This document shows positions 52,426 through 60,267 of a stretch of DNA of 64,000 nucleotides, in pieces. A program made the position numbers and the translations under genes. The stretch comes from Aquisalimonas sp007126095 (lineage in GTDB: Bacteria > Pseudomonadota > Gammaproteobacteria > Nitrococcales > Aquisalimonadaceae): assembly GCF_048323695.1 (NCBI RefSeq), contig NZ_JBLWFT010000004.1:186001-250000 (forward strand). Direction: 5' to 3'. How positions within the stretch are numbered: the first letter of the stretch is position 1; every line of letters starts with the position of its first letter. The notes below the pieces were generated by a model. It worked only from the letters and a program-made list of their open reading frames with translations, did not search any database and was not told the origin of the DNA.

Positions 52426-55400
52426 GCGCCCCGCTTTCCGATCAGCCACTGAACGCCGCACAGCCGCTGGACGTCCCGGGGTCGGTGCCCCGGAGCCGGC
52501 TGAGCTTCCGCGCGCAGGAGGCAGGCACCCGCCGCATGGCGCTGAAACTGCGCGACGGCGCCGGTGACTACCCCCGGGCCATCAGGGACGCCCTTGAGGG
52601 GCGCGGCTACGGCGGGCGTGCCGGCCTCATTGCCGGCGAGTACCGCCTGCCCCTGGGGCGTGTGCGCAGCATCCCCGTGGATGATGACGAAACCGAGTCC
52701 GACGTCGGCCTCATGCCCGTGATCCCGGTCCGGTTTGCGGATCCGGAAGGCGAACGGCTGGCACCGCTGCGCGACGGCTGGATGTACGTCTTCATCAACG
52801 GCCACCTGTGGCGCGAGATCCAGGTGAGCAACGAAGGCGAGGTGTTCCGCGACGTCAACCTCGCACGCCACCAGGGCCGCGATGACCGCCCGGCCGCCTG
52901 CGAGGCGCTGTTCCACCACGTCTCTCTGCCGTACCGCATGAACGCCGCCGAGCCCGTCGTCGAAGTGGCGTACGCGGACGTGCAGTGGAGCTGGGCCACC
53001 ATCGAGCGCATGGGCGGCTTCGACCCGGACGACCGGCGCTACTGCCCTGATCTGGACGTGTACGCCCCCTACAACATCACCGTGGACGACAGCCTGCGCG
53101 AGGCGCGCTGCCAGCGTATCGATCTCGCCGCCTACGACGGCGACCCGGACATCAACCGCCTGCGCGAGACGTTCCTGGTGCCCACGAGCACCGCCGAGAG
53201 CCACTTCAATCCGTCGGACGACCCGGACCAACCACCCCAGCTCCCCGGCCTCACCGAAGACGACATCACCGCGGGCTTCGCCATCATGGCCGTCCACGAC
53301 CCGCTGGGCGTGGCAATGGAGCTCATCGGCACCATTCAGGACGAGACCAAGGCGCTCAAGGCGTGCATCGAGGAGATCGATCAGCACGAGCACGTGCAGA
53401 GCGCCGTGATGGCGTATCAGGCGTTCTTCAATGAGGCATTGCATGAGAAAAGCACTCAGCGTGATGGTGGCTACCGTCACGCCGATGACTCCAATGAAGC
53501 CAGGGAGTTACGGAGCGTGGCCGGGGATATGGACCGCGATTACATTGAGGCACTGCTCCAGGTCGACGAGCGGCGGGCGGTCAGGGAACGCATCCGCGAG
53601 GCCCGCAACACGCTCGGTCAATGGCTGGACGGAAAATGCCCGAACGGCGGCTCCGCAGATGAACGCGTCGCCCAGCCGGTCACCGTCGTCCAGGCCATCA
53701 AGGACTACGCGGCGCTTTCGCCGCAGGAATACTGGCGGCTCTGGGCCACGGTCAACGGACTGACCGCCGGCGCCGGACCGGATCCAGCGCAGATCGACAG
53801 TGGCTACGATGCCGATCCCGATGACCCGGAAGATGATCCACTGGCAGCGTGGCAGGCGCGCCTGACCGATCCGGAGCACCCGCTTTTCCCGATGCTGTTC
53901 CCGGGCGAGGATCAGGTCCCGCTCGATGACGACACACCCCCCGCAACCGATGACCTGAACGAAGTCACCGGGCAGACCGCCTTCCGGCCGGGTGCATTCG
54001 CCCTGATGCTGAACGGCGCTGGGTCTGGCGGTGTGTTCGGTTCAGTGGGCCGCGATGTGGCCTGGCTTGGTCGGGAAGTGGTCATGGACTTCATGTATGT
54101 CGTCCAGCGGCAGTGGCAGGCCGCGCTCGATCAGCAGCAGACCGTATCCGTTGAGCTGTTAACGCGTATCGGTAAGGCGGGACAGTTCCCCGAACTCGAG
54201 GGCGCCCGTCTGGTGCGTGAAGGTGACGTGATCCCCGAGGGCTACACGGTCATTGGCTCCCAGGTGGAACGTCTTCACCGCATGCAGCGCGGCGCCCGCC
54301 GGCAGGCCGCTCGCGACGCGGTGCGCAACCCCGGCGCCGACACGGTCGTTATACTGGACGGGAGCACCAACAGCCCCATTGCCAGCTCCGGTCTTCAGGG
54401 GCTGGCTCCCGCCACGACCTCCGTTGCCGCCGCCACTGATTCAGACTGGCGAGCACTGTTCAGCGCCAAGGGTGGCGATGGGCTCTATCGCGCACGGGCG
54501 GATCTGGTTTTGGTGCCCGCCGTGTCCGAGACCGTTCGCGAGCTGAGCCAGCCGGATGCAGAACCGTCCCTCACCACATCCCGAGCGGTGCGTGCGGCGC
54601 AGGCAGGGCTGCCGCCGGTTATCGCGGTGTTTGAGGTGGTGAATATTGCTTCGGCTGCTAATCGGTTACGCGAAGGCTCTGATCGCGTTATCCGTGAAGG
54701 GGCAGAGATGTTCTTGAGCACCGCCGGGCTCGCTTTCGCCCTGACGGAGGCCAGCTTGAATTTGAGTGGGCCGGACCGCACCGCGGCGAGGCTGTCACAG
54801 GTGACCGGACCACGGGTCGCGAACTGGGTGGCCGACGGTGAGCTGCGCGTTCGAGGACGGACGTCCGTTCCATCCATGGCAGTCCTTGGTGCCGGCCTGG
54901 CAGGGATCGGTGCTGGCCTAGCTGCGTGGGACGTGATGCACCGTTTGAACCGCGGTGACACCGCCGCTGCGGCCGCGCATGGTGTCGAGGCCGCGGCCAT
55001 GACAGGACTGGCTGTCAGTACCCTGGTTTCCGGAGCGCGGCAGGCCGGAGCGGCGGTGGTACTCGGGTTTGGCCCATGGGGCTGGGCGTTTCTCGCCACC
55101 GGCATCGTCGCTGGCGCCATTGCCAGGCACCTGACTCGGGGGTCGCTGGAACGCTGGGCCTATTACGGGCCTTTCGGTGCCGATCATGAGCGGCGCCTCA
55201 CCGAGGAATATGCCGGTCTCGAGCCACGGCAGATACGACTGGCCCTGGAATCGTTGCTGTTCGCTCCACAGGTTACGATCAAAGAAGATGAACGCTTCGG
55301 TCCACCGCGTGTGCGCGTGGAAGTGCGGGCGCCTGCGGCGGCTCGGGCCACCGACAGTGTGGAACTCTACGTCACGTCGGAAGGTGGAGGGGGGCAGCAG

Positions 55401-55706
55401 CCCTTGGAGGTCGTTGCCACCGGCGAATTGCCTGATGGGCCGGGCCCGCTCTGCCAGGCATGGTGGTTCCGGCTACCGGATCCCAATGAATGGTATGTAA
55501 CACGGGACGGTAGACGCCGTTGCACCCTGCGGGCCCGAGCGCGGTTACGCCGCGAAGGCGACGGTAACCTTCCGTTCAACCCGAACTACGCAGGCACACA
55601 GGCGAGCGCGGCCATGATCGATCCCGACGGTGAGACCGAGGATTGGGCCTATGCCGATGCCCTGACGATCCGCAAGACGCAGCGACAGATCGACCAGGAG
55701 TTCTAG
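52422..55706 (+). CDS. candidate T6SS effector, VasX-like, with C-terminal membrane helices
   Basis: A 1094-residue multi-domain protein. Residues about 20-180 resemble the VasX N-terminal region (LSFRAQEAG, LIPVRFADPEGERLAPLRDG-type strands, GWMYVFINGHLWREIQVSN). A helical centre (about 290-400) and an acidic linker (about 440-510) follow. From 516 on are helical segments, with hydrophobic stretches at about 727-745, 763-780, 819-840, 860-880 and 884-905, then LERWAYYGPFG and a C-terminal beta-rich domain. VasX effectors permeabilise target membranes; that role is inferred. It is coupled to the DUF4150 gene and followed by two membrane proteins. Confidence 0.7.
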   Translation: MSAPLSDQPLNAAQPLDVPGSVPRSRLSFRAQEAGTRRMALKLRDGAGDYPRAIRDALEGRGYGGRAGLIAGEYRLPLGRVRSIPVDDDETESDVGLMPVIPVRFADPEGERLAPLRDGWMYVFINGHLWREIQVSNEGEVFRDVNLARHQGRDDRPAACEALFHHVSLPYRMNAAEPVVEVAYADVQWSWATIERMGGFDPDDRRYCPDLDVYAPYNITVDDSLREARCQRIDLAAYDGDPDINRLRETFLVPTSTAESHFNPSDDPDQPPQLPGLTEDDITAGFAIMAVHDPLGVAMELIGTIQDETKALKACIEEIDQHEHVQSAVMAYQAFFNEALHEKSTQRDGGYRHADDSNEARELRSVAGDMDRDYIEALLQVDERRAVRERIREARNTLGQWLDGKCPNGGSADERVAQPVTVVQAIKDYAALSPQEYWRLWATVNGLTAGAGPDPAQIDSGYDADPDDPEDDPLAAWQARLTDPEHPLFPMLFPGEDQVPLDDDTPPATDDLNEVTGQTAFRPGAFALMLNGAGSGGVFGSVGRDVAWLGREVVMDFMYVVQRQWQAALDQQQTVSVELLTRIGKAGQFPELEGARLVREGDVIPEGYTVIGSQVERLHRMQRGARRQAARDAVRNPGADTVVILDGSTNSPIASSGLQGLAPATTSVAAATDSDWRALFSAKGGDGLYRARADLVLVPAVSETVRELSQPDAEPSLTTSRAVRAAQAGLPPVIAVFEVVNIASAANRLREGSDRVIREGAEMFLSTAGLAFALTEASLNLSGPDRTAARLSQVTGPRVANWVADGELRVRGRTSVPSMAVLGAGLAGIGAGLAAWDVMHRLNRGDTAAAAAHGVEAAAMTGLAVSTLVSGARQAGAAVVLGFGPWGWAFLATGIVAGAIARHLTRGSLERWAYYGPFGADHERRLTEEYAGLEPRQIRLALESLLFAPQVTIKEDERFGPPRVRVEVRAPAAARATDSVELYVTSEGGGGQQPLEVVATGELPDGPGPLCQAWWFRLPDPNEWYVTRDGRRRCTLRARARLRREGDGNLPFNPNYAGTQASAAMIDPDGETEDWAYADALTIRKTQRQIDQEF

Positions 55707-55750
55707 CCCCAATCCCCGATCTTCGCCCACGGACCTTGCCGGGCGTAGGC

Positions 55751-55775
55751 CGTAGGGTGGACCTTCAGGTCCACC
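55751..55775 (+). repeat. palindromic repeat copy before immunity-like gene 1
   Basis: CGTAG followed by GGTGGACCTTCAGGTCCACC, identical to the copies at 13432 and 13494. It lies 45 bases past the effector stop and 31 bases before the ATG of the first membrane protein. Confidence 0.9.
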
Positions 55776-55806
55776 AATCAACACAAGCAAGGGAGCACCA
55801 CAACCA

Positions 55807-56826
55807 ATGACCACGGACGGCACACCCAAGGCCGGGATGACGACCTACGCGGACACGGCATTCACCGGCAGCCGCCCGCACGACCTGCCGTCGGGGCAGG
55901 ATCTGGAGTCCATGGGGTATTTTCATCGCAAGGCGCTGGGCGTGCGGCTGCCGCTGCTGGGGCCGCAGTGCCGGGAGTTCATGGCGGCCGCCACCAACGT
56001 CTTCGAGCTGGACCGGCTGCGGGAGGGGTCGGGAGAGCAGTTGGAGAAAGATCTGGCGGAGCGCGAGCCTCACCGCCGTCGCATGTGGGCCTCGCGGGCG
56101 GATCCGCTGGTGCTGATCGCCTCGATAGGTGCTGTTGCTGGGTTTTTCGGGTTTGCCTCGCTCGCCGTCGCTGTGCTTTGGCTGATTACTGATGGCCTTT
56201 CTGAGTTCGGGGTTGAGATGATCACGGTGCAATTGGTGTACTTCTGCCTGCCTTTCTTCACCATCTGGCTCCTCTGCCGCCTCCTCGTACGCAGTGGCTG
56301 GTTCACCCTCAAGCGCGACACACGCTTCTACCGCGACACCGGCATGGTGAGTCTGTGGGCGGGGCGCAAGGTGGGGCGAGTGGAGCTGCCGTTCGCCGAG
56401 TTCGAGGCGTTCGCCTCACCGGTCTCCACGGCTGTGGGTACCATCCGTCACCGGCTGGGGCTCATCCATCGCGGCACGGGCCACAGCGTGGGCTATCCGG
56501 GCGCGCAGATCGAGCTGTGGGAGACGCAGTTGATCTGGGAGGTGATGCAGCAGTTCATGGACGTGAGCCGGCCGCTGCCGGACATCCCGGAGTTCGACGG
56601 CACGCGCCACTTGGACCCGGTCACCGCGGAGCACGACCGTAAGTCGGGCCGCCCCGCCCGCTACTGGCTGGACATGGACCGCGCCCACGCAAGCGCCCTG
56701 CACGAGCGCGCCCGCAAGTCGGCACGCGCCTACCCCTGGGGCCGCACCCGGGAGCAGGCCCTGGCATCGGGCTGGCGCCCGTCGGGCGTTGGCGAGGGGG
56801 ATTGGCGCGTGGCTGAGTCGGCTTAG
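55807..56826 (+). CDS. two-helix membrane protein, candidate immunity protein, copy 1
   Basis: A 339-residue protein. A soluble N-terminal part of about 100 residues (SMGYFHRKALGVRLPLLGPQ) precedes helices at about 101-123 and 141-162, then a C-terminal cytoplasmic domain with the RFYRDTGMVSLWAGRKVGRV element. The last resembles DUF6708-type proteins of T6SS loci, a tentative match. Membrane immunity proteins are usual for membrane-targeting effectors of the VasX type, and the gene lies directly after the effector. GGGAGCACC precedes the ATG. A second copy follows at 56966. Confidence 0.6.
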   Translation: MTTDGTPKAGMTTYADTAFTGSRPHDLPSGQDLESMGYFHRKALGVRLPLLGPQCREFMAAATNVFELDRLREGSGEQLEKDLAEREPHRRRMWASRADPLVLIASIGAVAGFFGFASLAVAVLWLITDGLSEFGVEMITVQLVYFCLPFFTIWLLCRLLVRSGWFTLKRDTRFYRDTGMVSLWAGRKVGRVELPFAEFEAFASPVSTAVGTIRHRLGLIHRGTGHSVGYPGAQIELWETQLIWEVMQQFMDVSRPLPDIPEFDGTRHLDPVTAEHDRKSGRPARYWLDMDRAHASALHERARKSARAYPWGRTREQALASGWRPSGVGEGDWRVAESA

Positions 56827-56853
56827 GTGGTGGCGTTAGCGGTGTTCAGGGAT

Positions 56854-56935
56854 GGTGGATCTGAAGATCCACCCTACGCCCGCCCCGCGCTACCCCACGG
56901 CAACGGTAGCCGTAGGGTGGACCTTCAGGTCCACC
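56854..56935. repeat. head-to-head palindrome pair between the two immunity-like genes
   Basis: 56854-56878 is the inverted copy with a variant core (GGTGGATCTGAAGATCCACC then CTACG), and 56911-56935 the direct copy (CGTAG then GGTGGACCTTCAGGTCCACC). Both arms of the variant carry compensating changes (GGATC/GATCC), so the palindrome is preserved. Confidence 0.88.
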
Positions 56936-56965
56936 AATCAACACAAGAACGGAGCACCACAACCA

Positions 56966-57985
56966 ATGACCACGGACGGCACACCCAAGGCCGGGATGAC
57001 GACCTACGCGGACACGGCGTTCGCCGGCAGCCGCCCGGCAGACCTGCCACCGGGGCAGGATCTGGAGTCCATGGGGTATTTTCATCGCAAGGCGCTGGGC
57101 GTGCGGCTGCCGCTGCTGGGGCCGCAGTGCCGGGAGTTCATGGCGGCCGCCACCAACGTCTTCGAACTGGATCGGCTGCGGGAGAAGGCTGGAGAGCAGT
57201 TGGAGAAGGATCTGGCGGAGCGCGAGCCCCACCGTTGTCGCATGTGGGCCTCACGGGCGGATCCGCTGGTACTGATTGCCTCCATTGGTGCCGCGGCTGG
57301 TTTTTTCACTCTTGGGCCAATTGCGGTCTCTGGTATCTTTCTCCTTACGGATGGCATCTCGGAGTTCGCGCTCGGCGAAATCCGTTTTCAGTTAATTTAT
57401 CTTTTCTTACCCCTCTTCACCATCTGGCTCCTCTGCCGCCTCCTGGTCTACAGCGGCTGGTTCACTTTCAAGCGCGACACCCGTTTCTACCGCGATACCG
57501 GCATGGTGAGCCTGTGGGCGGGGCGCAAGGTGGGGCGTGTCGAGCTGCCGTTCGCTGAGTTCGAGGCGTTCGCCTCACCGGTCTCCACGGCCGTGGGCAC
57601 CATCCGTCATCGGCTGGGGCTCATCCACCGCGGCACGGGCCACAGCGTGGGCTATCCGGGCGCGCAGATCGAGCTGTGGGAGACGCAGTTGATCTGGGAG
57701 GCGATGCAGCAGTTCATGGACGTGAGCCGGCCGCTGCCGGACATCCCGGAGTTCGACGGCACGCGCCATCTGGACCCGGTGACAGCAGAGCACGACCGCA
57801 AGTGGGAGCGCCCGTCCCGCTACTGGCTGGACATGGAGCGGTCCCACGCCAGCGCCCTGCACGAGCGCGCCCGCAAGTCGGCACGCGCCTACCCCTGGGG
57901 CCGCACCCGGGAGCAGGCCCTGGCATCGGGCTGGCGCCCGTCGGGCGTTGGCGAGGGGGATTGGCGCACGGCCAAGCCGGCGTAG
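56966..57985 (+). CDS. two-helix membrane protein, candidate immunity protein, copy 2
   Basis: A 339-residue paralogue of copy 1 in the same length and frame. Residues 1-104 and 165-339 differ at only a handful of positions. Residues about 105-147, covering helix 1 and the loop to helix 2, differ heavily (VAVLWLITDGLSEFGVEM against VSGIFLLTDGISEFALGE), and that DNA is AT-richer than its flanks. This suggests selection or recombination focused on the helices that would meet the toxin. The leader and ribosome site are the same as in copy 1. Confidence 0.6.
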   Translation: MTTDGTPKAGMTTYADTAFAGSRPADLPPGQDLESMGYFHRKALGVRLPLLGPQCREFMAAATNVFELDRLREKAGEQLEKDLAEREPHRCRMWASRADPLVLIASIGAAAGFFTLGPIAVSGIFLLTDGISEFALGEIRFQLIYLFLPLFTIWLLCRLLVYSGWFTFKRDTRFYRDTGMVSLWAGRKVGRVELPFAEFEAFASPVSTAVGTIRHRLGLIHRGTGHSVGYPGAQIELWETQLIWEAMQQFMDVSRPLPDIPEFDGTRHLDPVTAEHDRKWERPSRYWLDMERSHASALHERARKSARAYPWGRTREQALASGWRPSGVGEGDWRTAKPA

Positions 57986-58012
57986 GTGGTGGCGTTAGCG
58001 GTGTTCAGGGAT

Positions 58013-58094
58013 GGTGGATCTGAAGATCCACCCTACGCCCGCCCCGCGCTACCCCACGGCAACGGTAGCCGTAGGGTGGACCTTCAGGTCCACC
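58013..58094. repeat. head-to-head palindrome pair after immunity-like gene 2
   Basis: 58013-58037 is the inverted variant copy and 58070-58094 the direct copy, in the same arrangement and spacing as 56854-56935. The direct copy starts the orphan third leader. Confidence 0.88.
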
Positions 58095-58229
58095 AATCAA
58101 CACAAGAAGGGAGCACCGCCGGCGCAAGCGGTGGCGATTGCTCTGTTCTGTTTCGCTCGATTAGTATTCACGCCGAGCCAGGATGGCTCTCATAACGAAG
58201 ACAGTGACACAGCAAAGGAGTGCGCACCC

Positions 58230-58682
58230 ATGCGTGAGCAAACCCCACCCGATCGGCCGGTCCCCGTGACGTCTTTCGATCTGCCCATAGCCGTTGACGG
58301 CGGCAGTGCCGTTCAGGGGCATTGCAACAAAATTGCGCTGGCACCGGTTCTTGCCCGGGCCGGTCTCGTGCTGGCGGTGAGTGGCGTTCTGGTCGTTCTG
58401 TTCGGTCCCGGTTTTATCATCGGTGTAGCGCTTTCAATCCTTGGCATGATTTTCACCAGTTCTGCGTTTCTCGCCAGGCGCGTTGCCTGGAGAGCGATTC
58501 AGCGCTATGTCTCGGAGCGGTACATCCTGTGCGATGACCAGGGCGAGCCGGTGACCAACGGGGGGCTGACGGTCAAGCCGTTCGGGGGCGGCGAGCTGGA
58601 GATCGGCTACTCCATGGATAATGTGTCCGGCGACCGCCGCTCCGCAGGGGGTCCGCGCGGGAGTCGCCCCGTGACGCAATGA
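58230..58682 (+). CDS. two-helix membrane protein behind an orphan repeat leader, unknown
   Basis: A 150-residue protein: polar N-terminus, two adjoining helices (about residues 50-68 and 70-90; LVLAVSGVLVVLFGPGFIIG and IGVALSILGMIFTSSAFLAR), then a charged cytoplasmic tail (YVSERYILCDDQGEPVT). AAGGAG precedes the ATG at 58230. It replaces what would be a third immunity-like copy, since a truncated copy of that leader ends 110 bases upstream. It could be another immunity protein or an unrelated gene at the island edge. No family is recognised. Confidence 0.55.
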   Translation: MREQTPPDRPVPVTSFDLPIAVDGGSAVQGHCNKIALAPVLARAGLVLAVSGVLVVLFGPGFIIGVALSILGMIFTSSAFLARRVAWRAIQRYVSERYILCDDQGEPVTNGGLTVKPFGGGELEIGYSMDNVSGDRRSAGGPRGSRPVTQ

Positions 58683-58765
58683 CCGACCCGGCAGGCGGGC
58701 CGGGGTTCGCAATGGCGGCGGTATCCGGGCCATACTGGCCGCCAGGCAATCCGGGGGGATGATAG

Positions 58766-60199
58766 ATGCTGACAGTCGGGCAGGTGCTGGTCGGGTTGAT
58801 GTGGATCGGGCTGCTGGTGCTGGCCTGTTCCGTTCTCAGAACACGGATGCTCTGGGCGCGACGCCTGTTCCTGCCCAGCTCCCTGATCGCCGGCGTGGTG
58901 GCGCTTCTGGCCGGGCCGGAGGTCTTTGGCGCCCTGTTCGGCAACGTGTTCGAGGATGGCGCCGGGCTGTTTCCGGGGTACGTGTACGACACCTGGTCCG
59001 CGCTGCCGGGGCTGCTGATCAGCGTGGTCTTTGCCGCGCTGTTCCTGGGTAAACCCATTCCGGGCATCCGCGCCATCTGGCTGCGTGCGGGGCCGCAGGT
59101 GGTGGTCGGCCAGACCATGGCCTGGGGCCAGTACGTGGTTGGCATTCTGCTGGCACTGTTGGTGCTCACCCCGGTGTTCGGGCTGAGCCCCATGGCCGGC
59201 GCCCTGATCGAGATCGGCTTCGAGGGCGGCCACGGCACGGCGGCCGGAATGGCAGGCACCTTCCAGGATCTCGGTTTCCCCGAGGGCGCCGACCTGGCCC
59301 TGGGGCTTGCCACGGTCGGCCTGCTCGCTGGTGTCATCGGCGGGACCATTCTCATCAACATTGCCGCGCGACGCGGTATCGTCAGCCCGGAGTCGGGGGG
59401 CGGCGAGAGCGCCCGCCCCTCCGTCGAGGAACAGGCCGAGTTGGAGAAGGACTACCGCCACGAGCGCAGCACCACCGACCCGCTCAGTGTGCACCTTGGC
59501 CTCGTGGGGCTGGCCGTTCTGGTCGGCTGGGGGCTGCTGACGGCCCTGCAGGCGATCGAGAGCGCCACCTGGGGGCGTGACGGTGGTGTCGAGATCCTCG
59601 CCCACGTGCCGTTGTTCCCCATGGCCATGCTCGGCGGCGTGTTCATCCAGCTGCTGGTCATGCGCATGGGTCACGAGGAGCACGTCTCTGGCCGCACCAT
59701 GCAGCGCATCTCCGGATTCGCCCTGGATTTCACCATCGTTGCCGCCTTGGCGACGCTGTCGCTCCAGGCACTGGGCGAACACCTGGTGCCCTTCCTGCTG
59801 CTGGCCGTGACCGGCATCGCCTGGTCGCTGCTGGTGCTCATGGTGCTGGCGCCGCGGGTCATTCCCTACAACTGGTTCGAGCGCGGCGTGGGTGACTTCG
59901 GCCAGTCCATGGGCGTGACCGTGACCGGCGTGCTGCTCATGCGCATGGCCGACCCGCGCAACGAATCCGGCGCCCTGGAGAGCTTCGGCTACAAGCAGAT
60001 GCTGTTCGAGCCCATTGTGGGTGGTGGTCTGTTCACGGCGGCGTCCGTGCCACTGATCTATCAGTTCGGTCCGGTGGCGGTGTTGATCGGCACCGCCGTG
60101 GTTACCCTGGGCTGGATCATCTTCGGCCTGCTCTACTTTGGCCGCATGGTCCCGGATGGCGGGCGCGGGCGCTGGCGCCCGGGTAGGTCGTCTCAGTAG
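58766..60199 (+). CDS. sodium:glutamate symporter family protein (GltS-like)
   Basis: A 477-residue inner-membrane transporter with about ten hydrophobic segments in two repeats. The GltS-type Gly-rich motif GGHGTAAGMAGTF is present in the first half and FGQSMGVTVTGVLLMRM in the second, with a polar cytoplasmic loop (SPESGGGESARPSVEEQAE) between them, longer than in E. coli GltS (401 residues). It probably imports glutamate or a related acid with Na+. It starts 83 bases after the last island gene and precedes glnE. Confidence 0.82.
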   Translation: MLTVGQVLVGLMWIGLLVLACSVLRTRMLWARRLFLPSSLIAGVVALLAGPEVFGALFGNVFEDGAGLFPGYVYDTWSALPGLLISVVFAALFLGKPIPGIRAIWLRAGPQVVVGQTMAWGQYVVGILLALLVLTPVFGLSPMAGALIEIGFEGGHGTAAGMAGTFQDLGFPEGADLALGLATVGLLAGVIGGTILINIAARRGIVSPESGGGESARPSVEEQAELEKDYRHERSTTDPLSVHLGLVGLAVLVGWGLLTALQAIESATWGRDGGVEILAHVPLFPMAMLGGVFIQLLVMRMGHEEHVSGRTMQRISGFALDFTIVAALATLSLQALGEHLVPFLLLAVTGIAWSLLVLMVLAPRVIPYNWFERGVGDFGQSMGVTVTGVLLMRMADPRNESGALESFGYKQMLFEPIVGGGLFTAASVPLIYQFGPVAVLIGTAVVTLGWIIFGLLYFGRMVPDGGRGRWRPGRSSQ

Positions 60200-60204
60200 G
60201 ATGA

Positions 60205-60239
60205 GCGGTGCCGGCCTGCCTTCGGGGCGCCGGCACCGC
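60205..60239 (+). terminator. strong hairpin with UUCG loop between the symporter and glnE
   Basis: GCGGTGCCGGC and GCCGGCACCGC form a perfect 11-base stem around a 13-base loop that itself holds a C-TTCG-G turn. It is six bases after the symporter stop and 29 bases before the glnE start. There is no T tract, so its role as terminator, RNA processing or stability element is open. Confidence 0.45.
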
Positions 60240-60267
60240 CAACCTGCCACCATGATCCGGAGGCCCC

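Larger units (their letters stand above)
55749..58119 (+). repeat. tandem duplication of about 1.16 kb (two full units and a third leader)
   Basis: Unit 1 runs from 55749 to about 56908, unit 2 from about 56909 to 58068, and the leader of a third unit from about 58069 to 58119. Each full unit holds a palindrome, an identical leader ending GGAGCACCACAACC, a 1020-base gene, and a head-to-head palindrome pair. The period is 1159-1160 bases. Sequence identity is very high outside the membrane-helix part of the gene. The third leader breaks off after GGGAGCACC, just before where the ATG would be. Confidence 0.9.

Noticed and set aside
55749..58119. CRISPR array
   Set aside because: The repeats are inverted palindromes at kilobase spacing with genes between them, not regular short direct repeats with spacers.
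58011..58229. In-frame N-terminal extension of the 150-residue membrane protein through the palindromes
   Set aside because: It would translate the repeat element; AAGGAG before the ATG at 58230 marks a better start.
48077..58682. Prophage
   Set aside because: No integrase, terminase, capsid or tail genes; the spike-like DUF4150 protein is explained by T6SS cargo.
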